Shown here: piece by piece, positions 1 through 12,700 of the stretch | How positions within the stretch are numbered: position 1 is the first letter of the stretch | Layout of the letters: the number at the start of each line of letters is the position of its first letter | Source: Epiperipatus broadwayi | Taxonomy: Eukaryota > Onychophora > Udeonychophora > Euonychophora > Peripatidae | Assembly (NCBI GenBank): GCA_028023455.1 | Contig: JAQFVV010006716.1 | Span: 370,018 to 434,017 of the forward strand | Direction: 5' to 3' | Length of the DNA: 64,000 bases | The notes under the pieces: generated by a model | Databases searched by the model: none | The model's input: the letters and a program-made list of their open reading frames with translations, nothing else | Told to the model about the DNA's origin: nothing | Position numbers and translations under genes: made by a program

Positions 1-1714
1 TAATGGCTGAAAATTATATATGTATAATTTTCAATTAGTGAAAGATGTTTTAGATTTAGTTTTTTCTCATATCGATTTTCTTCTCCAGATCAATTTACTG
101 TTTTTTTTATTTCACTTAAATATTTTGATATATTTGAGAGAAATTATTTCTTTTATAATTTCTTGGAAACCATCGTAGTTTACTTTTGTTTTTAATAACA
201 CTTAGCGAACATTAATTTCGTCTCAGTATTTATTAAACTTTACACTTTTTTAATAATTAGTAGTCCAAGTTGATTTTTTTCTCTTCCATGTATTATAATA
301 TTGATTTCTCGTTTTTCAATCCAACATTTAAATAGTCATTTCTTCGATATTGCTCATTAATCAAATGTCACAATCTCAGATTCGAAAGTAAAAATGCTGG
401 AAAACATTCATTCTAAACATGTTTTAGCCTCAGAGATGTATAGAGTTATATCATTTCAATAAATAACTTTTATTAAACTGTAGATATAACTAACTAAACG
501 TACTTTATTAATGGTGTTAAATATTTTACTACACAGTCAACATTAAACTCAGTTCTCAAATTACTCTGATCCCTAGATATTACCTGAATTGTCTTATCAT
601 TCTCATATATTAGACATATAAGGTTTATACTCAAGATATTTAACTTACTATGTTATATATTTTAATTAAATTAAAAATGAAATATATAAATTTATAAATT
701 ATTAGAAAACATAAGGCTTTCAAATAATTTATAAAGTTATATAATATAATTTATCTTTAAATCAAATTAAAATATATAACTTTGAACAAATAAATTTAAT
801 CTATCAAAACTAAAGAATAATTGTCTGATTTCTGAGAATAATAAAATTAAAATGGTATCTGGAGACCAGGAGATTTTGAGAAGTAAAATCTTATAATTTG
901 AATTGTTTACTTTATTTATGTTTAATACTCAGAAGTTATTTTTAATATTTTGTATCGCTATCTACTGTAAGTTTGATTAACCAAAGGTAAAAAGATGGTA
1001 TAATGCTAAAGCATTTATCTCTAGATTGACTGGTTACCTGTCTTTTCTTTTTGAAGACTCCACTGCACATGTTGACGCAGATAGTAGATTTTCATAAAAC
1101 TTATTGGAAATAATGATATTAGTGATATAAATTTAAATGGTTCATTATCATTGAATTTAAACTCAACACATGGATTAACTATCAAAAACATTTTATTTTG
1201 TCAGAAAATACTGCTACAAATAACCGTGGGTCCTGCTCAAATATTACATCAATGTTGGAGTAAAAATACAAAAAAAAAACCCCTCGCATTTCATGAGCAA
1301 TAACACGTTCAGATTGTTGGATAAATCATAGATTGGTATGCTGAAACAATAAAACGATAAAGGCATTAAAAATAGTTATTATTTCAATCATATTCACAAG
1401 AAAATTGATGTTTGTTCTTCAGAAGTATCTATTATTCAATTTAAATTTTAACAGTTATAAAACACTAAAATGGCTACTTTGGATCTTTTGAACTGTCATA
1501 TTACTGGAGCATGGAATTCTCTTAAAGAACTTGTTATGGATACTGTTCTTGGCTTTCCTAGAAAGAAGAATTGACTGATTCTCTGGCAATAATATTATTA
1601 GTAAATTAATTAAAAGGAAACGAACATCTCTACTTAGCAGAATAATAAACTAAGTCAATAAATTATAACATAACTCTCGTTTCTAATCCTTGCACAATCA
1701 GTTTATTAAAATAG
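1..1714. other. AT-rich stretch with no recognised gene
   Basis: No reading frame of useful length, no recognisable protein homology and no clear repeat boundary. The text is AT-rich with short poly-A and poly-T runs. It may hold decayed repeats that I cannot recognise by eye. Confidence 0.6.
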
Positions 1715-1818
1715 TGGCATTTCAATACAATAGTATCAACTAATTCAATACATAGTAACTAATGGAGACTAGAATGTTTGTGCATCAAAATCTCTATCTA
1801 GTGCGTACTTATCCAATA

Positions 1819-1860
1819 TCTCTAGAGTAGTTTCTAGCTTGAGATTTTCATTAGTGAGGA
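1819..1860 (-). ncRNA. Decayed hammerhead-like motif, foldback 1 left arm
   Basis: On the minus strand this aligns with the hammerhead motif of the other foldbacks: CTAATGA in place of CTGATGA, a weakened stem II, then GAAAC followed by TACTC in place of TAGTC. Conserved core bases are changed, so I read it as an inactive relic placed by homology. Confidence 0.4.
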
Positions 1861-2179
1861 ACTTTGGATCTAAAAGTGCTGCACCTAGACCTTTGATCTA
1901 ATACAACCCACCATTGGCCATATTTTATCTTATTAATTAACTACAAAGGTATGAGCCATAATTAAAAACACTATAACATTTCCAGTTCAAGCTAGGTAAT
2001 TTGTATTTTTATACAGATCTGAATCCATTTCAGCATCTATGTATTTTGATGTATATAAGCTAATTATTTTAGATTAAAAACATTATTGTTCTCAATTTGG
2101 GTTTATAGCTTTATAGTTAACTAATAATGTAAAAAGTGGCTGCTTGAGGGTTGAATGAGATCCAAAGTTCTATGCAGTA

Positions 2180-2220
2180 CTCTCACTGATAAAACCTCAA
2201 GCTAGAAACTAGTCTGGGAA
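2180..2220 (+). ncRNA. Decayed hammerhead-like motif, foldback 1 right arm
   Basis: Plus-strand counterpart of the left-arm motif: CTGATAA (core G8 lost), then AGCTAGAAAC and TAGTCTGGGA. The GAAA box and the palindromic ACTAGT stem III remain, but the first box is broken. Probably inactive. Confidence 0.4.
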
Positions 2221-2339
2221 TATTGGATGAATAGGCACTAGGTAGGAATTTTGATTCACAAATCTTCTAGCCTCCATTAATTATTATGACTTGGACTAGA
2301 TGACACTATTGTATGGAGAGAAACGTAATGGAGAAGAAG

Positions 2340-3100
2340 GAATTAAAAGAATTTATAAAAGAGTAGTTAGGAAAGAAGAAATTGTTAAAATTGGGTTTCT
2401 GAATATGCAAGGTGGGACTAGAAAAGTGGCTGGAATTAAATAAAGCATTGAAAATGAAGAGCTTGAGGAATTAGCAGTAGTAGAAACTCATCTAAGAGAA
2501 GAAGAAGAACCTATTTTGGAAGAGGTGGTATGGCATGGTATAAACAGAAAAGAAAAAGAAAAAAGGGATTGTAGTATAGGTGTTATATCGAAAAAATATA
2601 TAAATATTGTTAAATGTCAAGAGCATTGGTGGTTTGAAATAAGGTTGGGTAGACAAGAATGGATGGTGGCTGTAGTGTATATAGCCATTGGAGATATTCA
2701 AACTGTAATGGAGTGGAACAGTTGTATATATGAATGCCTAGTTAAGGATATACAGAGTTTTAAAGAAAAGGAGAAGAGAATAATGGTTATAGGGGATATG
2801 AATGGACATATTGAATAAATTGATGATGTAGATAATAAGAATGGTCAGTTTTTGAAGGAATTTTGTCAAAGAGTAAATTTGAGCATTGGGAATTTATCAG
2901 ATATGTATGTAGGGACAATACATATGGTCTAGGAATAATGTATTTCACACAATAGATTATGTATTGGTAGAGAAAGAGGGAATAAATAAAATACTGAAAA
3001 TTAAGGTGTTTGATAATGAAGAGAGAGTATGAAATAGTGATCATAACTTTATTGTAATAGAAAATAGTAATGTGATGGAGGATAGAAGTAAAGGTAGAAA
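2340..3100 (+). pseudogene. LINE A endonuclease region (broken)
   Basis: The longest open piece, 2516-2818, reads in its C-terminal half as an APE-type endonuclease: a SIGVISKKY stretch, an EWMVAVVYIA strand, then VIGDMNGHIE, which corresponds to the GDFNAHI catalytic motif. The frame stops straight after this motif, and further endonuclease-like sequence follows in other frames. In living elements this domain nicks the target DNA to prime reverse transcription. This copy cannot encode it. Confidence 0.65.
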
Positions 3101-3417
3101 CAATAGTGAAAGATGTGGATGGAGAGTGAATGATAAGAATAAGTTGGATGAGTATAAAATAAAAGTTGAAGAAACTATGGAGCAGTTGGCTGGGGATGAG
3201 TATAAGGACTGGTGTAGTGATATAAAAAAGTGGCAAATAGGGTTTTAGTTGAGAATATGCAGAGGAATAAAAGTAATAAAAAATGAGAGTTAGTAAAAGT
3301 GTAAAAGAGAGGAAATAAGCATGCAGAGAATATAAGTGTGCTATTAAGAACAAAGAAAGTGAAAATGATATTCATGCTAAATGGGAAAAGTACTTAGAAA
3401 AGAAGAAGTCGGCTAAA

Positions 3418-4774
3418 ATGAATAATTATAGAGAGAGGATGAATTTAAATAGTAAATTGTTGGAGGATATTAATAAAAGTGGAAGAGATGGGAGTAAAAA
3501 ATTTTGGAATTACATTAAAAGGAGAAATGTAGGGGAAAGAGAGATAGTATTAATAGATGATGAGGGAATAGAGTGTAGTTCTAGAGAAGAGGTAGAGAGA
3601 ATCTTAAATAGATATGTAATGGATATAGAAAAGATGTTATATGTGAAGGAATTAGTGATAGAAAACATGAAAGCAGATAGTAATGGGAATATTAGGTTCA
3701 CAAAAAAATGAACTGAATGCAGAAGGGGAAAAAATGGAAAAGTGGAAAGGTGAGAGGTTTAGATGGATGGGCAGCAGAGATGGTAATGAATTTAGGGCAT
3801 AGAGAAAAAGGAAAGTTATTATCATGTTTTAATAAGATGGCACAGAAGAGAGTTTTTCTGGGTGGTTGGGAGTAATACAAGAATAAAATTATTATTTAAA
3901 GGAAAGGGTAAGGATTGTAGAAAGCTAAATAATTATAGACTGATAGCGGTAACATCAGTTTTATATAAAGTTCTTTCATATAAGGTAGCTGGAAGAGTTG
4001 TAAAATGGATGGAAGAGAATAATGTAGTAGGGGAAATGCAAGGAAGTTTCAGGTCAGATAGGCATATAGGAGATAGTTTGCTTGTAGTTACACAACTTAT
4101 GGAGATGAGTACGAATTCAGGTAGATCATTATATATGAGTTTTATAAATATAGAGAAAGCATATGATAGAGTAAATTGAAATAGATTATGGGTAAGGTTA
4201 GCCAATTTGGGAATGGATGAAGCTTTAGTAAATATTATTAAGAAATTATACGGAAATAATTATTATACTTACCAATTAGGAGATAAAGAATCAGTTAAAG
4301 TTAAAAATGGGATGGGATTAAGTCAAGGATGCCCTATGTTACCTATTTTGTTTTTGTTGTTTTTGAATGAAATGGAGAAAGCAATAGAAAGACTAGGAAG
4401 AGGGGGTAAAGATACCGTTAATAGGTGGCAAGGGAGTATATACTTTGTCGGGTCTTTTTTTGCAGAGGATTATCTTTTTGTGTGCAGAAAGAAGAAAAGA
4501 AATTATGTTGAGGACATGTGCAAGGGTGGGTAAAGAGATGGGGATTAAATTTGGTGAAGAAAAATCAAATATAATGATGGTTAAAATTGGGAAAAGAGAG
4601 AATGTAGATTTTTTATTGGGGGATATAAAGTTAAGTGTGGTGGCTAGATATAGGTATTTGGGAATCATCTTATGTAATCAGGAAAATTGTTTGGATGAAT
4701 GGGAGAAAAAATTGGTAAATAAAGCAAAAAAAAAGAAAGGGTTTGGTAAAGAAACCAACAGTATTTTCATATAA
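3418..4774 (+). pseudogene. LINE A reverse transcriptase region (broken)
   Basis: Three overlapping or adjacent frames together cover an RT. 3862-4179 has KLNNYRLIAVTSVLYKVLS and ends with FINIEKAYDRVN (motif A). 4207-4533 has NGMGLSQGCPMLP (motif B). 4445-4774 continues through GIKFGEEKSNIMMV and RYRYLGI. The active-site segment reads FAEDYLFV instead of the usual FADD, so a catalytic aspartate is lost. 3418-3711 is a lysine-rich linker upstream. Stops between the pieces and the lost aspartate mark it as dead. Confidence 0.75.
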
Positions 4775-4922
4775 TAAATATGATGTAGCTAGAATTGTAT
4801 AGAAGAGAGTTGCAGTAGCAGGGTTAACATATGGTAATGATGCATTATGTGTTAGTAAAAGGGTTTTAGATTATTTAGAGAAAGTACAAAGGGAAGTAGG
4901 AAGTCATGCATTAGATGCAGAG

Positions 4923-5593
4923 ATGTGGACAGCAAAGGAGGCAATTCAAGGAGAAATGAGATGGTCAAGTTTTTATATGAGAGATGAAAAAAGTAAAATG
5001 AAAATGTTTGGTAGGTTGCAGTTTATGGATAGTAAAAGAATAGTCAAAATAGTGTTTAATTGGGTTATGAGTGAAGGGCAGTTAACAAGATGGTTGAGGG
5101 TAATGTGGTATGCAAAAGATTTGGATAAAGAATTTATATCACTATACTTGTATAAAAGATGGGATGATTGTGTTAGGAAGATTGTTGAGTGTTATAGTGG
5201 TAAGGAATGGCATTAAAGAATAGAAACATTAATAAAAAATAGGGAGTTGGAGAGATGGAGAACTAGTATGGAGGGTAAGAAGAATTTAAATATATATAGA
5301 AGTAAACGAATATTGGATGCAAGTTAATTTATGATAATAGTAAGGAAAGTAGTCTATTGCTTAAGGCTCGAACGGGATCTTTAGCAACAAGAGAATATAC
5401 ATGTAAATGGAAAACTATGGGTGATTTAGTGTGCAAATTGTGTAAGGAAGGTTTTGAAAATATTAGGCATCTGTTGATTGAATGTAAATGCTTGAAAGCA
5501 GAATGGGTACAGATAATGAAGTTATGGGAGAATAGGTATGAACAAAGTGACTACACAGAAAGTGAATTATTAGTTTTTATGCTGGGTTTGTGA
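4923..5593 (+). pseudogene. LINE A C-terminal region with RT-type zinc knuckle
   Basis: 4923-5216 continues the C-terminal domain. 5357-5593 contains CKLCKEGFENIRHLLIEC, a Cys-x2-Cys ... His-x4-Cys pattern found in the zinc-binding region after the RT of several LINE clades. The two pieces are separated by stops, and the final frame closes about 180 bp before the ACATC tail. Confidence 0.65.
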
Positions 5594-5771
5594 AAAAATA
5601 AGGGGGATTTAGATATAAAGGTTATAGAGTTGATAAAGATTATGTTGTCGTAATGGGATGGGGCAGAATATGGGAAGACTTAGAGTGGGGAATGGAAAAT
5701 AAAGTGGTTAACAGGTTTATCTGGGCATAATTGCTGAGGTATTCTTGACTTCGTTTAAGGAGAAGCCAAAT

Positions 5772-5793
5772 ACATCACATCACATCACATCAC
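5772..5793 (+). repeat. ACATC pentamer tail of LINE A
   Basis: Four complete ACATC units plus a partial one at the 3' boundary of the decayed LINE. Its position and form suit a retrotransposon 3' tail. Confidence 0.75.
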
Positions 5794-5989
5794 TACTATT
5801 TTAATAAACAAAATGTGAAACTTTATAATAAATATAAAGATTTATCTAAAGACAGAAGTTTTAAATTGATTGGTTTATTAAAATTTCAGAAAAAATAGAA
5901 ACATTCACTGATTATGCACAGTCTATATCTTTCTTAATGCACTGAAAGCATCATATGAATCTAAGAAATAGTATCCAATCCTATTAAAT

Positions 5990-7480
5990 GCAACAATAGC
6001 ACTCTTCCATGATGAAAATGATATTTTGTACAGGTTTAAGCAGAAATTTAATGACATTTTGAATAAAGTTATGAGATGACAACTTTTAACAATACATCCA
6101 CTTTAGCTACTCATTAAAATTTCAATAAAGATAATCAACATAATTAAATCAAATTGCTCTTTGTGAACTTGAAATTGAAAGGCTTCAGGTCTAAGTAAAA
6201 TACCTGGAGACATTTTTAGATATGGTAGAATGTTAGGTCCAAAAATACTGAATTTTTTTAAGGACCATATAGACTTGTAATGTTGTTCTAATTAATCTTA
6301 CAGATGTTTTTATAGTTCCAGTTTTTAAGATATAATATGAATAAATAAGATTGTAGTAATTAATGTTGAATATCATTCTAATCATTACATCATAGGAACA
6401 TTCAAGAATTTTGCCCAATAGGTTGAGACCTAGTCCAGTTTTAGAGAATTAAAAACACTACAGTCAGGATTGTCTTTGATGTGTTACTAATACCATAGAA
6501 AATCTGGTGTATTTGGAATTAACACTGGTGTTTAACAAAGATGTGTACTTGTGCCAACATTGTTTTCAATTTTCAGGATAGGTGTATTTGAAATTGTTTA
6601 TGCATGGGTTAATCCAACAGGGATCAAAATACAATACAGGTTTGGTGGTAGAATTTTTAAATTGAAGCAGTTAAAAGTAAAAAGAAGCAATTTTTCTTGT
6701 TTTCTAGATGTGCAGTTTACATAATGTTCACAAGGTTTTTAGTATCAAATATAAAGACTTTTGTGAGTACTTTATGAACCAGTAAACTCAAGAAAAATTT
6801 CGCAGAAACTTTTAGCTTGGATGGTTATCAAGTTAAGAATGTAAAGCATGTTTGAATATCTTGTTAGTTTTCTAACCAAAAAGAAGAACTTAATTGCAGA
6901 ATTACAACACAGATACAATATTCTGCTGCTAAACAAATTAACAGATAGAGTATTTCATGAGAAGGTAATAATTATTGCAACTTAGTTATCTGTACATAGA
7001 ACTTATTTTACCTAATTTATAATATGGATGTGGAACTTATATACTCTATACATGCAGTATACATGCATTAAAATGTTTGATATAAGCGTGCTTTGTGAAA
7101 TTTTAAAAAATACAATCGTAAGGTCATAAATCCAATATGTTCTTCAATTTGCTGGATAGGGTACTATAAAGTCCACTGACATAAATTCAAATTATCATTG
7201 GATTGGACATGTTCCTAAAAGAATGGTTTCTCTTTAATATGGCATGACTTTTATGGGAGAGGTAGACTCTGTCTAGGATATAAAGATTACCTCAAATTAA
7301 ATCTAAACAATTGTGACATCAGTTATCTTTATTGGGAATATATGATAGAGAATGAAATATATTGGAGAGTTATAAGACATAGTGTTAAAGTATTGTAGAA
7401 GAAAACTTTCTTCTGAAGATCTTAAAAGAAAATATTGTGAAATATTATGTAAACATATGGATCAGTATGCTCTATATATG
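5990..7480 (+). pseudogene. Second decayed LINE (LINE B), RT remnants
   Basis: Heavily broken plus-strand protein homology. Around 6180-6240 there is a KASG..KIPGDIFRYG-like segment, the palm region in which LINE RTs have a PGDGIP-type motif. Around 6520-6590 a GVKQGCVLAPTLFSIF-like motif B appears in degraded form. Around 6640-6690 IQYRFGGRIFKLKQLKVK matches the stretch just before the catalytic FADD box in CR1- or Jockey-like elements. Near 7195 IGHV begins the C-terminal GHV..R motif of the same elements. No open frame survives. Boundaries are uncertain. Confidence 0.5.
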
Positions 7481-7595
7481 GGCATATTTGTGGATCACAC
7501 ATTGGTTTGTATATTCATCACAAAGCTTATTGCTAGGGTAGATTGTATCTCCTTTTTTTTCAGAGATGGAGTCAGTATATTCATTTACTAGTGAC

Positions 7596-7787
<192 letters not shown>

Positions 7788-7789
<2 letters not shown>

Positions 7790-7817
7790 CATCATCATCA
7801 TCATCATCACCATCACA
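7788..7817. repeat. ATC trinucleotide run
   Basis: Follows the TTA array directly with about nine ATC units, the last ones carrying CAC variants. A second trinucleotide has grown at the edge of the first. Confidence 0.9.
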
Positions 7818-8379
7818 TGGTGTCTCTTGATTATGGATTTGTGGGAAGGTTAGCCTTTCAAAGTGTTAGGTGATAAAGACTACAAGGATAGTCAAAAGCG
7901 CTCCTAAGTGGATAAAATTTTTAAAGTTATACTTTATATATATCTAATTACTGTATTTATAAATATTCAATTATAAGATTACACACACACACATATATAT
8001 ATAATATATATATATATATAACATTAAATAGAACCAATTTAAATGCTGCTCCAGAAAATACTATGGGTTGCTAGTCACAGTTAAAAACATGACGATTTGA
8101 CGCCGCTTTCGACCGTTCAAATTCCATCACTTTTAATGGTATGATTAAGATTTTACCATCATTTGAAAAATTAGAAAAAGTTCCGTAAGATTCTGCCCTC
8201 TCTTGAATTATTTTACAAGTAAAAAAATCAATAAAATGGTCTCAAAACTTTTACAAAAGAAGTGGGTGGTCTCTTCTTGAATCTTATTGGCTGTTACATT
8301 TCGACAACCAAGAAAATGGTTGAAAAATTATGATTTGTTTTTGTTTCATTTCGAAAATGATAAACGAATGTTTTAGACC

Positions 8380-8790
8380 ATTTTAAATGTATTTTTTGTC
8401 AAATTATAAATTATTTTGATAAAATATGCTAAAAATAAAATTATTTTAGAAAAATAGTTAAGACTTTAACAAAATTATTTACTTTTTTTGCAGCGTACAA
8501 ATTGGCAAATAAATCACTGACATCATAAAACGTTTTCGTTGGTCAATAATATTCATTTTACATTTTCTGCTTGCAAATATTTTTATAATTATAAAGAGAA
8601 ATTTATTTTTGAAAAATGTTTGTTCATTTTCATAATCTGACAAATTATTAATATACTTTTTACAAACAAAACAAAGTGAATATATTTTGATGATTGAATT
8701 TGTGTTTTAACACTTTACTTTGTGAATTGACCAATTAAAAGTTTTGACTTTTACTTCACTCGGCCAATAAAATAATCAGCAAAAAAGAGG
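8380..8790 (+). repeat. Dispersed repeat, copy 1
   Basis: Shared in reverse orientation with about 44560-44960. Matching blocks include the GAAAAATAGTTAAGA region, the AAATTATTTTGATA region, and the GACCAATTAAAAGTTTTGAC...CACTC..CCAATAAA block near 8730-8770. Identity is moderate and broken by indels. No coding potential. Identity unknown. Confidence 0.45.
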
Positions 8791-8844
8791 TTAATAATGA
8801 CAATATTATAGTAAAAATGAAATATTTTCTTAAAGCTCCTGCCT

Positions 8845-8962
8845 AAAATTAAGATTATCTTTTATTATAAGGTAGAAAGAGGGAATATTTAGTACAATGA
8901 GATCATAAGATTTATTAGGATTCACTCTTTCTGCCTTAAGTATAAAAACAATCTTTTTAATT
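8845..8962. repeat. Local imperfect palindrome
   Basis: TTAAGATTATC...AAGGTAGAAAGAG on the left is mirrored by CTCTTTCTGCCTTAAG...AATCTTT on the right. The arms are about 35 bp around a short centre. It lies inside the candidate inverted-end element. Confidence 0.5.
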
Positions 8963-9044
8963 TAGCCAGAGGACCAATAACAAAATGTTTTATTTTCTAA
9001 TTATAGTATTGTCATGTACTAAGGTGGGAGGATGTATTATTTGC

Positions 9045-9318
9045 TATCATCATCATCATTATCAACCATTATCAATCCACTGCAGGATGAAGGTCTCTCC
9101 AAGTTTAATCCATCTTCTCCGATCTTCAGCTTCTCTTCTCCACATCACCCCTGCACACTTTTCTATTTCATCCACTTATCTCACATATGGTCTCTTTCTG
9201 GGTCTTTTACAATCTCTTGGAATCCAGTTTAAAATTTCAATTGTCCATCTATTATCATCTCTTCTAGCAATATGTCCAGCTCAACTCCACTTCAATCTTT
9301 TAATTTTTTCAATGAGGT
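9045..9318 (-). mobile_element. RTE retrotransposon 3' fragment (twin-primed copy)
   Basis: Close match on the minus strand to the last 270 bp of the near full-length RTE at 37787-41058, starting with the ATC-rich tail and the conserved AATCCACTGCAGGATGAAGG end. On the minus strand it would encode the C-terminal RGxPxxRWxDEI-like domain. It is joined at about 9318 to the 5' end of the same element in opposite orientation. Confidence 0.85.
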
Positions 9319-9645
9319 CAGAAAGGAGTTTGCTATTAACTGAAAGGAGACCCTTTGATTCCTCTTGGAGGCCTTAAAGGAACCGAGAAGGGCAAATTCC
9401 TAATGTCCACTCCATACGTTCTTGTCGTTGCAGCTGTTATTACTATGTGATTATTCATATAGTATACAAACATGGATGGGCTGCTCACCAACACACATTA
9501 GCCAGCATGGTGAGTTTATTGGCTTTTTACCTCTGAGTTTAAGATCAAGAAACACCATGGCCTTTCTTCTCAGTGCCTGATAAGGCAGAATGAATGTTTG
9601 TGTAAATGATAAATATTTTTCCAATACATATATACAATTATGACA
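9319..9645 (+). mobile_element. RTE 5' leader, inverted part of the same insertion
   Basis: Matches 40733-41055 of the near full-length RTE but in the opposite relative orientation to the neighbouring 3' fragment. It starts at the RNA 5' end (CAGAAAGGAGTTTGC) and runs to ATGACAGACAAAA, the start of the element's ORF. A 3' piece in normal orientation joined to an inverted 5' piece that stops at the RNA 5' end is the expected product of twin priming. Confidence 0.85.
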
Positions 9646-9719
9646 GACAAAATTATTTGCTATAGCAGTATTTAAAGTGGTTCTATTTAATGTTATATAT
9701 ATTCTAGTTGTGAATTATT

Positions 9720-12700
9720 TTGTTATATATATATATATTAACTCTCACTACATGAATAATTAAGAATATAAGCATAAAAAGAAACGTTAAACTAAAGATA
9801 TTATTTCTTAAAACCAACTAAGCTAACATGAAACAATAAATCTAAAGAAGGTCACAAAGTTTCCATGAAGATAATAACTTCTAGTTAAACTAGCCTTAAA
9901 ATCCACAAACAAAATATTTTGAAATAACTTTAATATTCGTCAAACCAATAAATAATTAATAATCAGGTCTATGGAGTGAATATGAAATTAAAATTAGGAA
10001 TGTAGGTGACTAAATGGATGATGAAAATAAGTAATAATTAAATAATAAAATGAAACAAGCTTAAGAGAGATGAGAAGAGAAATAATGTGTTAGAATAATA
10101 AATGATTAAGATAATGATAGAATAAGAGCTAATGAATGATTAAGATGATAATAGAATAAAAGCCAGGGAAGGATGAATCAATTATGATAATGAATTAAGA
10201 TCAAATGAGAATGAAGAAATAAAAAAAGATTAAGATGAAATAGGAGAACAATGTTAATGATGGAGAATGAGATCTTGAACTATAAACTAATATTGTATTA
10301 AGTGAGAGTAGGATAAACTAAAATAAAATAGATATTCCAAGCTTGACCAAAACCAGAATATTAACCATAAAGTCAAAACAAACTATAAGTTTTAAGACAA
10401 AAGAAAAAATTTACTCATCAATGTTATGCTGACTTTAAAAAAACTGTGAAAATAACACAACTCAAATCCAAATACAATAAATAACTGTAGATATTAAAAA
10501 ATTTACCATAAATTTAAAATTACACTGCGAATTAGTAACTTATTCTTCTCATGGTTCAAATAATTTAAATATCATTTTACAACATACATCTGGGTCAGTG
10601 AGAAGGATTTTGTTACTATCCAAATATAACAAACAAAACAGCTCATAATACAAAACAGAATTAATACAGAATATTTAGCAACTCCAATACCAATAACATT
10701 ATAAACTTTAAGCTTTAAAAAGTATGAATAAACTTTAATAAACTAAACTCAATAACTTAACAACTTTCTTTTATTAAATAATTATGGAGAATGTAATCAA
10801 GATCAGTGAATGATATATCTGATGGTTCAAATAAACAGGTTAAATCAAAATTAAGTGTTTATCTTTTAATATACTATTTAAAATAACATATGCAGTTCAG
10901 GTTAACAATATTTTGATCACTAAGTGATGATGCTTTAAATGCACTTTTAAAATATAAGAGCTTAACAAAATTATTATGATATACTAATATATAGTTAAAT
11001 ATATTATATTGATTGATGATGACTCCAAAATAGTAAGATAATGTGCCAATAACAACAATAATATTGTGGATGATGATTAGCAATAAGACCACAGACAACT
11101 AAATAAATTTTTAAAACAACAAGATTTATTTACACCATTTACAAATTTTCTTTAAACATCAGAAATAATTGAATATCTATCTTTCAGAAACATTATATGA
11201 AACAAGACAGAGACATTATATAAAACAAGGTATATCCCATTGAATGCATGCATAATATATAAAATAGTACAGTACAGTGATACCTTCATTATCACTATCA
11301 TTATCAGCTATGTTTCTCTTATTTTATATTCTAGAACAGGAATGTTAAACTCTGTTTAACATAAATAAGCATTCAAATTACCAAATAAAAGTGTATTCAA
11401 ATATTTAGGATAAGTGAAAACTTTAAAATTTAAAACTTAATGGTATAAATCTGCATGTTACACTATAGCTATTTTATTTATATCAAAATATGATATGGGC
11501 AATTATCATATGCAGCACAAATAATAATCATTATTTGATATGAAGAAATTTATTATAATAATGTGGGGACAGACATCAGAAATCAAATGTATACATGACA
11601 CCAAATCTCACCTATGTCCACAATATAATAATTCTAATTATTAACCTGTCTTACCGATCCATCGGCGAATCACTGATTGATGAAAATAAAATGACATTGT
11701 ACATGTGTATCCCTTATTAAGCCATATAGAAGTTTTATAATTACTAGTAAGTTTTGTTTGGGTTGCTTGTAAACTGATGAAGATACTACAGCACTATATA
11801 TACACTATTCACAATTAGGCAGACACTATAGATAAACAAGTATCCCTGAATCTAACTTTATTCGATCATTGCTATATAATTTTAAAATATCAATAACATT
11901 ACCATACATTGTGGAAAATAACTACATAACAACATGAGGGATCAGACAATAATGAGAGGCTCTACAAAACAACATTATATAGTTGTGAAATAATATGGCT
12001 GATTCCAATACCCTTTTCCTAGGTACAAAATGTATGGACATTGTCTCATCACAGGAAAACAGAATACATGCCGTGAATATAATCCTCTCTAGGTATTAAC
12101 TGTGCTAACTAAGCATTAACTATTTATCAGCCTCGACACTATAATCCTCTCATGGAATAAGCAATGGAAGAGTGATCCATATCCCCATGCACAATATCAA
12201 AGATAGAATATTTGATGCCATTTTATGTTGCACATACTTATCAGATAAAAACTATCACAAATCCTTGGCAATACAATAACAAGATAAAATAATTCCAACA
12301 ATAAAAGTTAAAATATAAATATCCCATTTTACAATGCACAAACTAATAGTGTATTAAACAAATCAACATTGTAAGTCAAATGACCATTAATTATTTTTAA
12401 AAATAATAATGTTTTTGCTATAACAAGAAACACACATGCAGACAATGAAGAACAGCATACATTCTATAACTAAAATGGACATACGAATTTATAGGAAAAA
12501 TTTAATAAATATAAAGTGCTTATATGGAATACTCCATATCATAAGATGATTATGTCATTATACCACACCACTTACAAGGTATTTTGTCTGTTGACCCCTA
12601 AATAGAATATTAAATTATTTTGAAAATGTAAGAGATGAGTATCTATCTTTATATATAGACAAACTAAATAGAATAGTAGATTTTAAACCCTTTACATTAA

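Larger units (their letters stand above)
1715..2335. mobile_element. Foldback (palindromic) element, copy 1
   Basis: The left and right halves are imperfect reverse complements. The left arm runs from the ACAATAGT motif through TATCCAATATC and TTTCTAGCTTGAG. The right arm has CTCAAGCTAGAAA, AATATTGGATGA and CACTATTGTATGG in mirror order. About 250 bp of each arm is recognisable around a non-palindromic centre. Two better-preserved relatives lie at 42690-43365 and 47870-48200. No coding capacity is seen, so this is a non-autonomous foldback or MITE-like element. Each arm carries a decayed hammerhead-like segment. It is the most diverged of the three copies, hence probably the oldest. Ends are approximate. 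Confidence 0.65.
2336..5795 (+). mobile_element. Decayed non-LTR retrotransposon (LINE A)
   Basis: A plus-strand LINE whose endonuclease, reverse transcriptase and C-terminal zinc-knuckle regions are all recognisable in order, broken by many stops and frameshifts. It ends in a short tandem array of the pentamer ACATC at 5772-5793, typical of LINEs that finish in a simple repeat rather than poly-A. The length of about 3.4 kb suits a single-ORF element. It is not the same family as the RTE copies elsewhere in the window: the RT sequence, the C-terminal cysteine motif and the tail all differ. I do not assign the clade. Confidence 0.75.
8018..9696. mobile_element. Candidate element with about 35-bp inverted ends
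   Basis: The left end, inside a (TA)n tract at 8018-8055, reads AACATTAAATAGAACCA and continues TTTAAATGCTGCT. The right end at 9660-9696 is its reverse complement with a few changes, and also abuts TA repeats. The interior has no coding capacity. The right part is filled by an RTE fragment (9045-9645) that probably inserted later. This fits a non-autonomous DNA transposon with TA target sites, but no transposase is seen, and two inverted dispersed repeats could give the same picture. Confidence 0.4.

Noticed and set aside
11775-11810. CTGATGA at about 11775
   Set aside because: No GAAA box within reach and no pairing stems.
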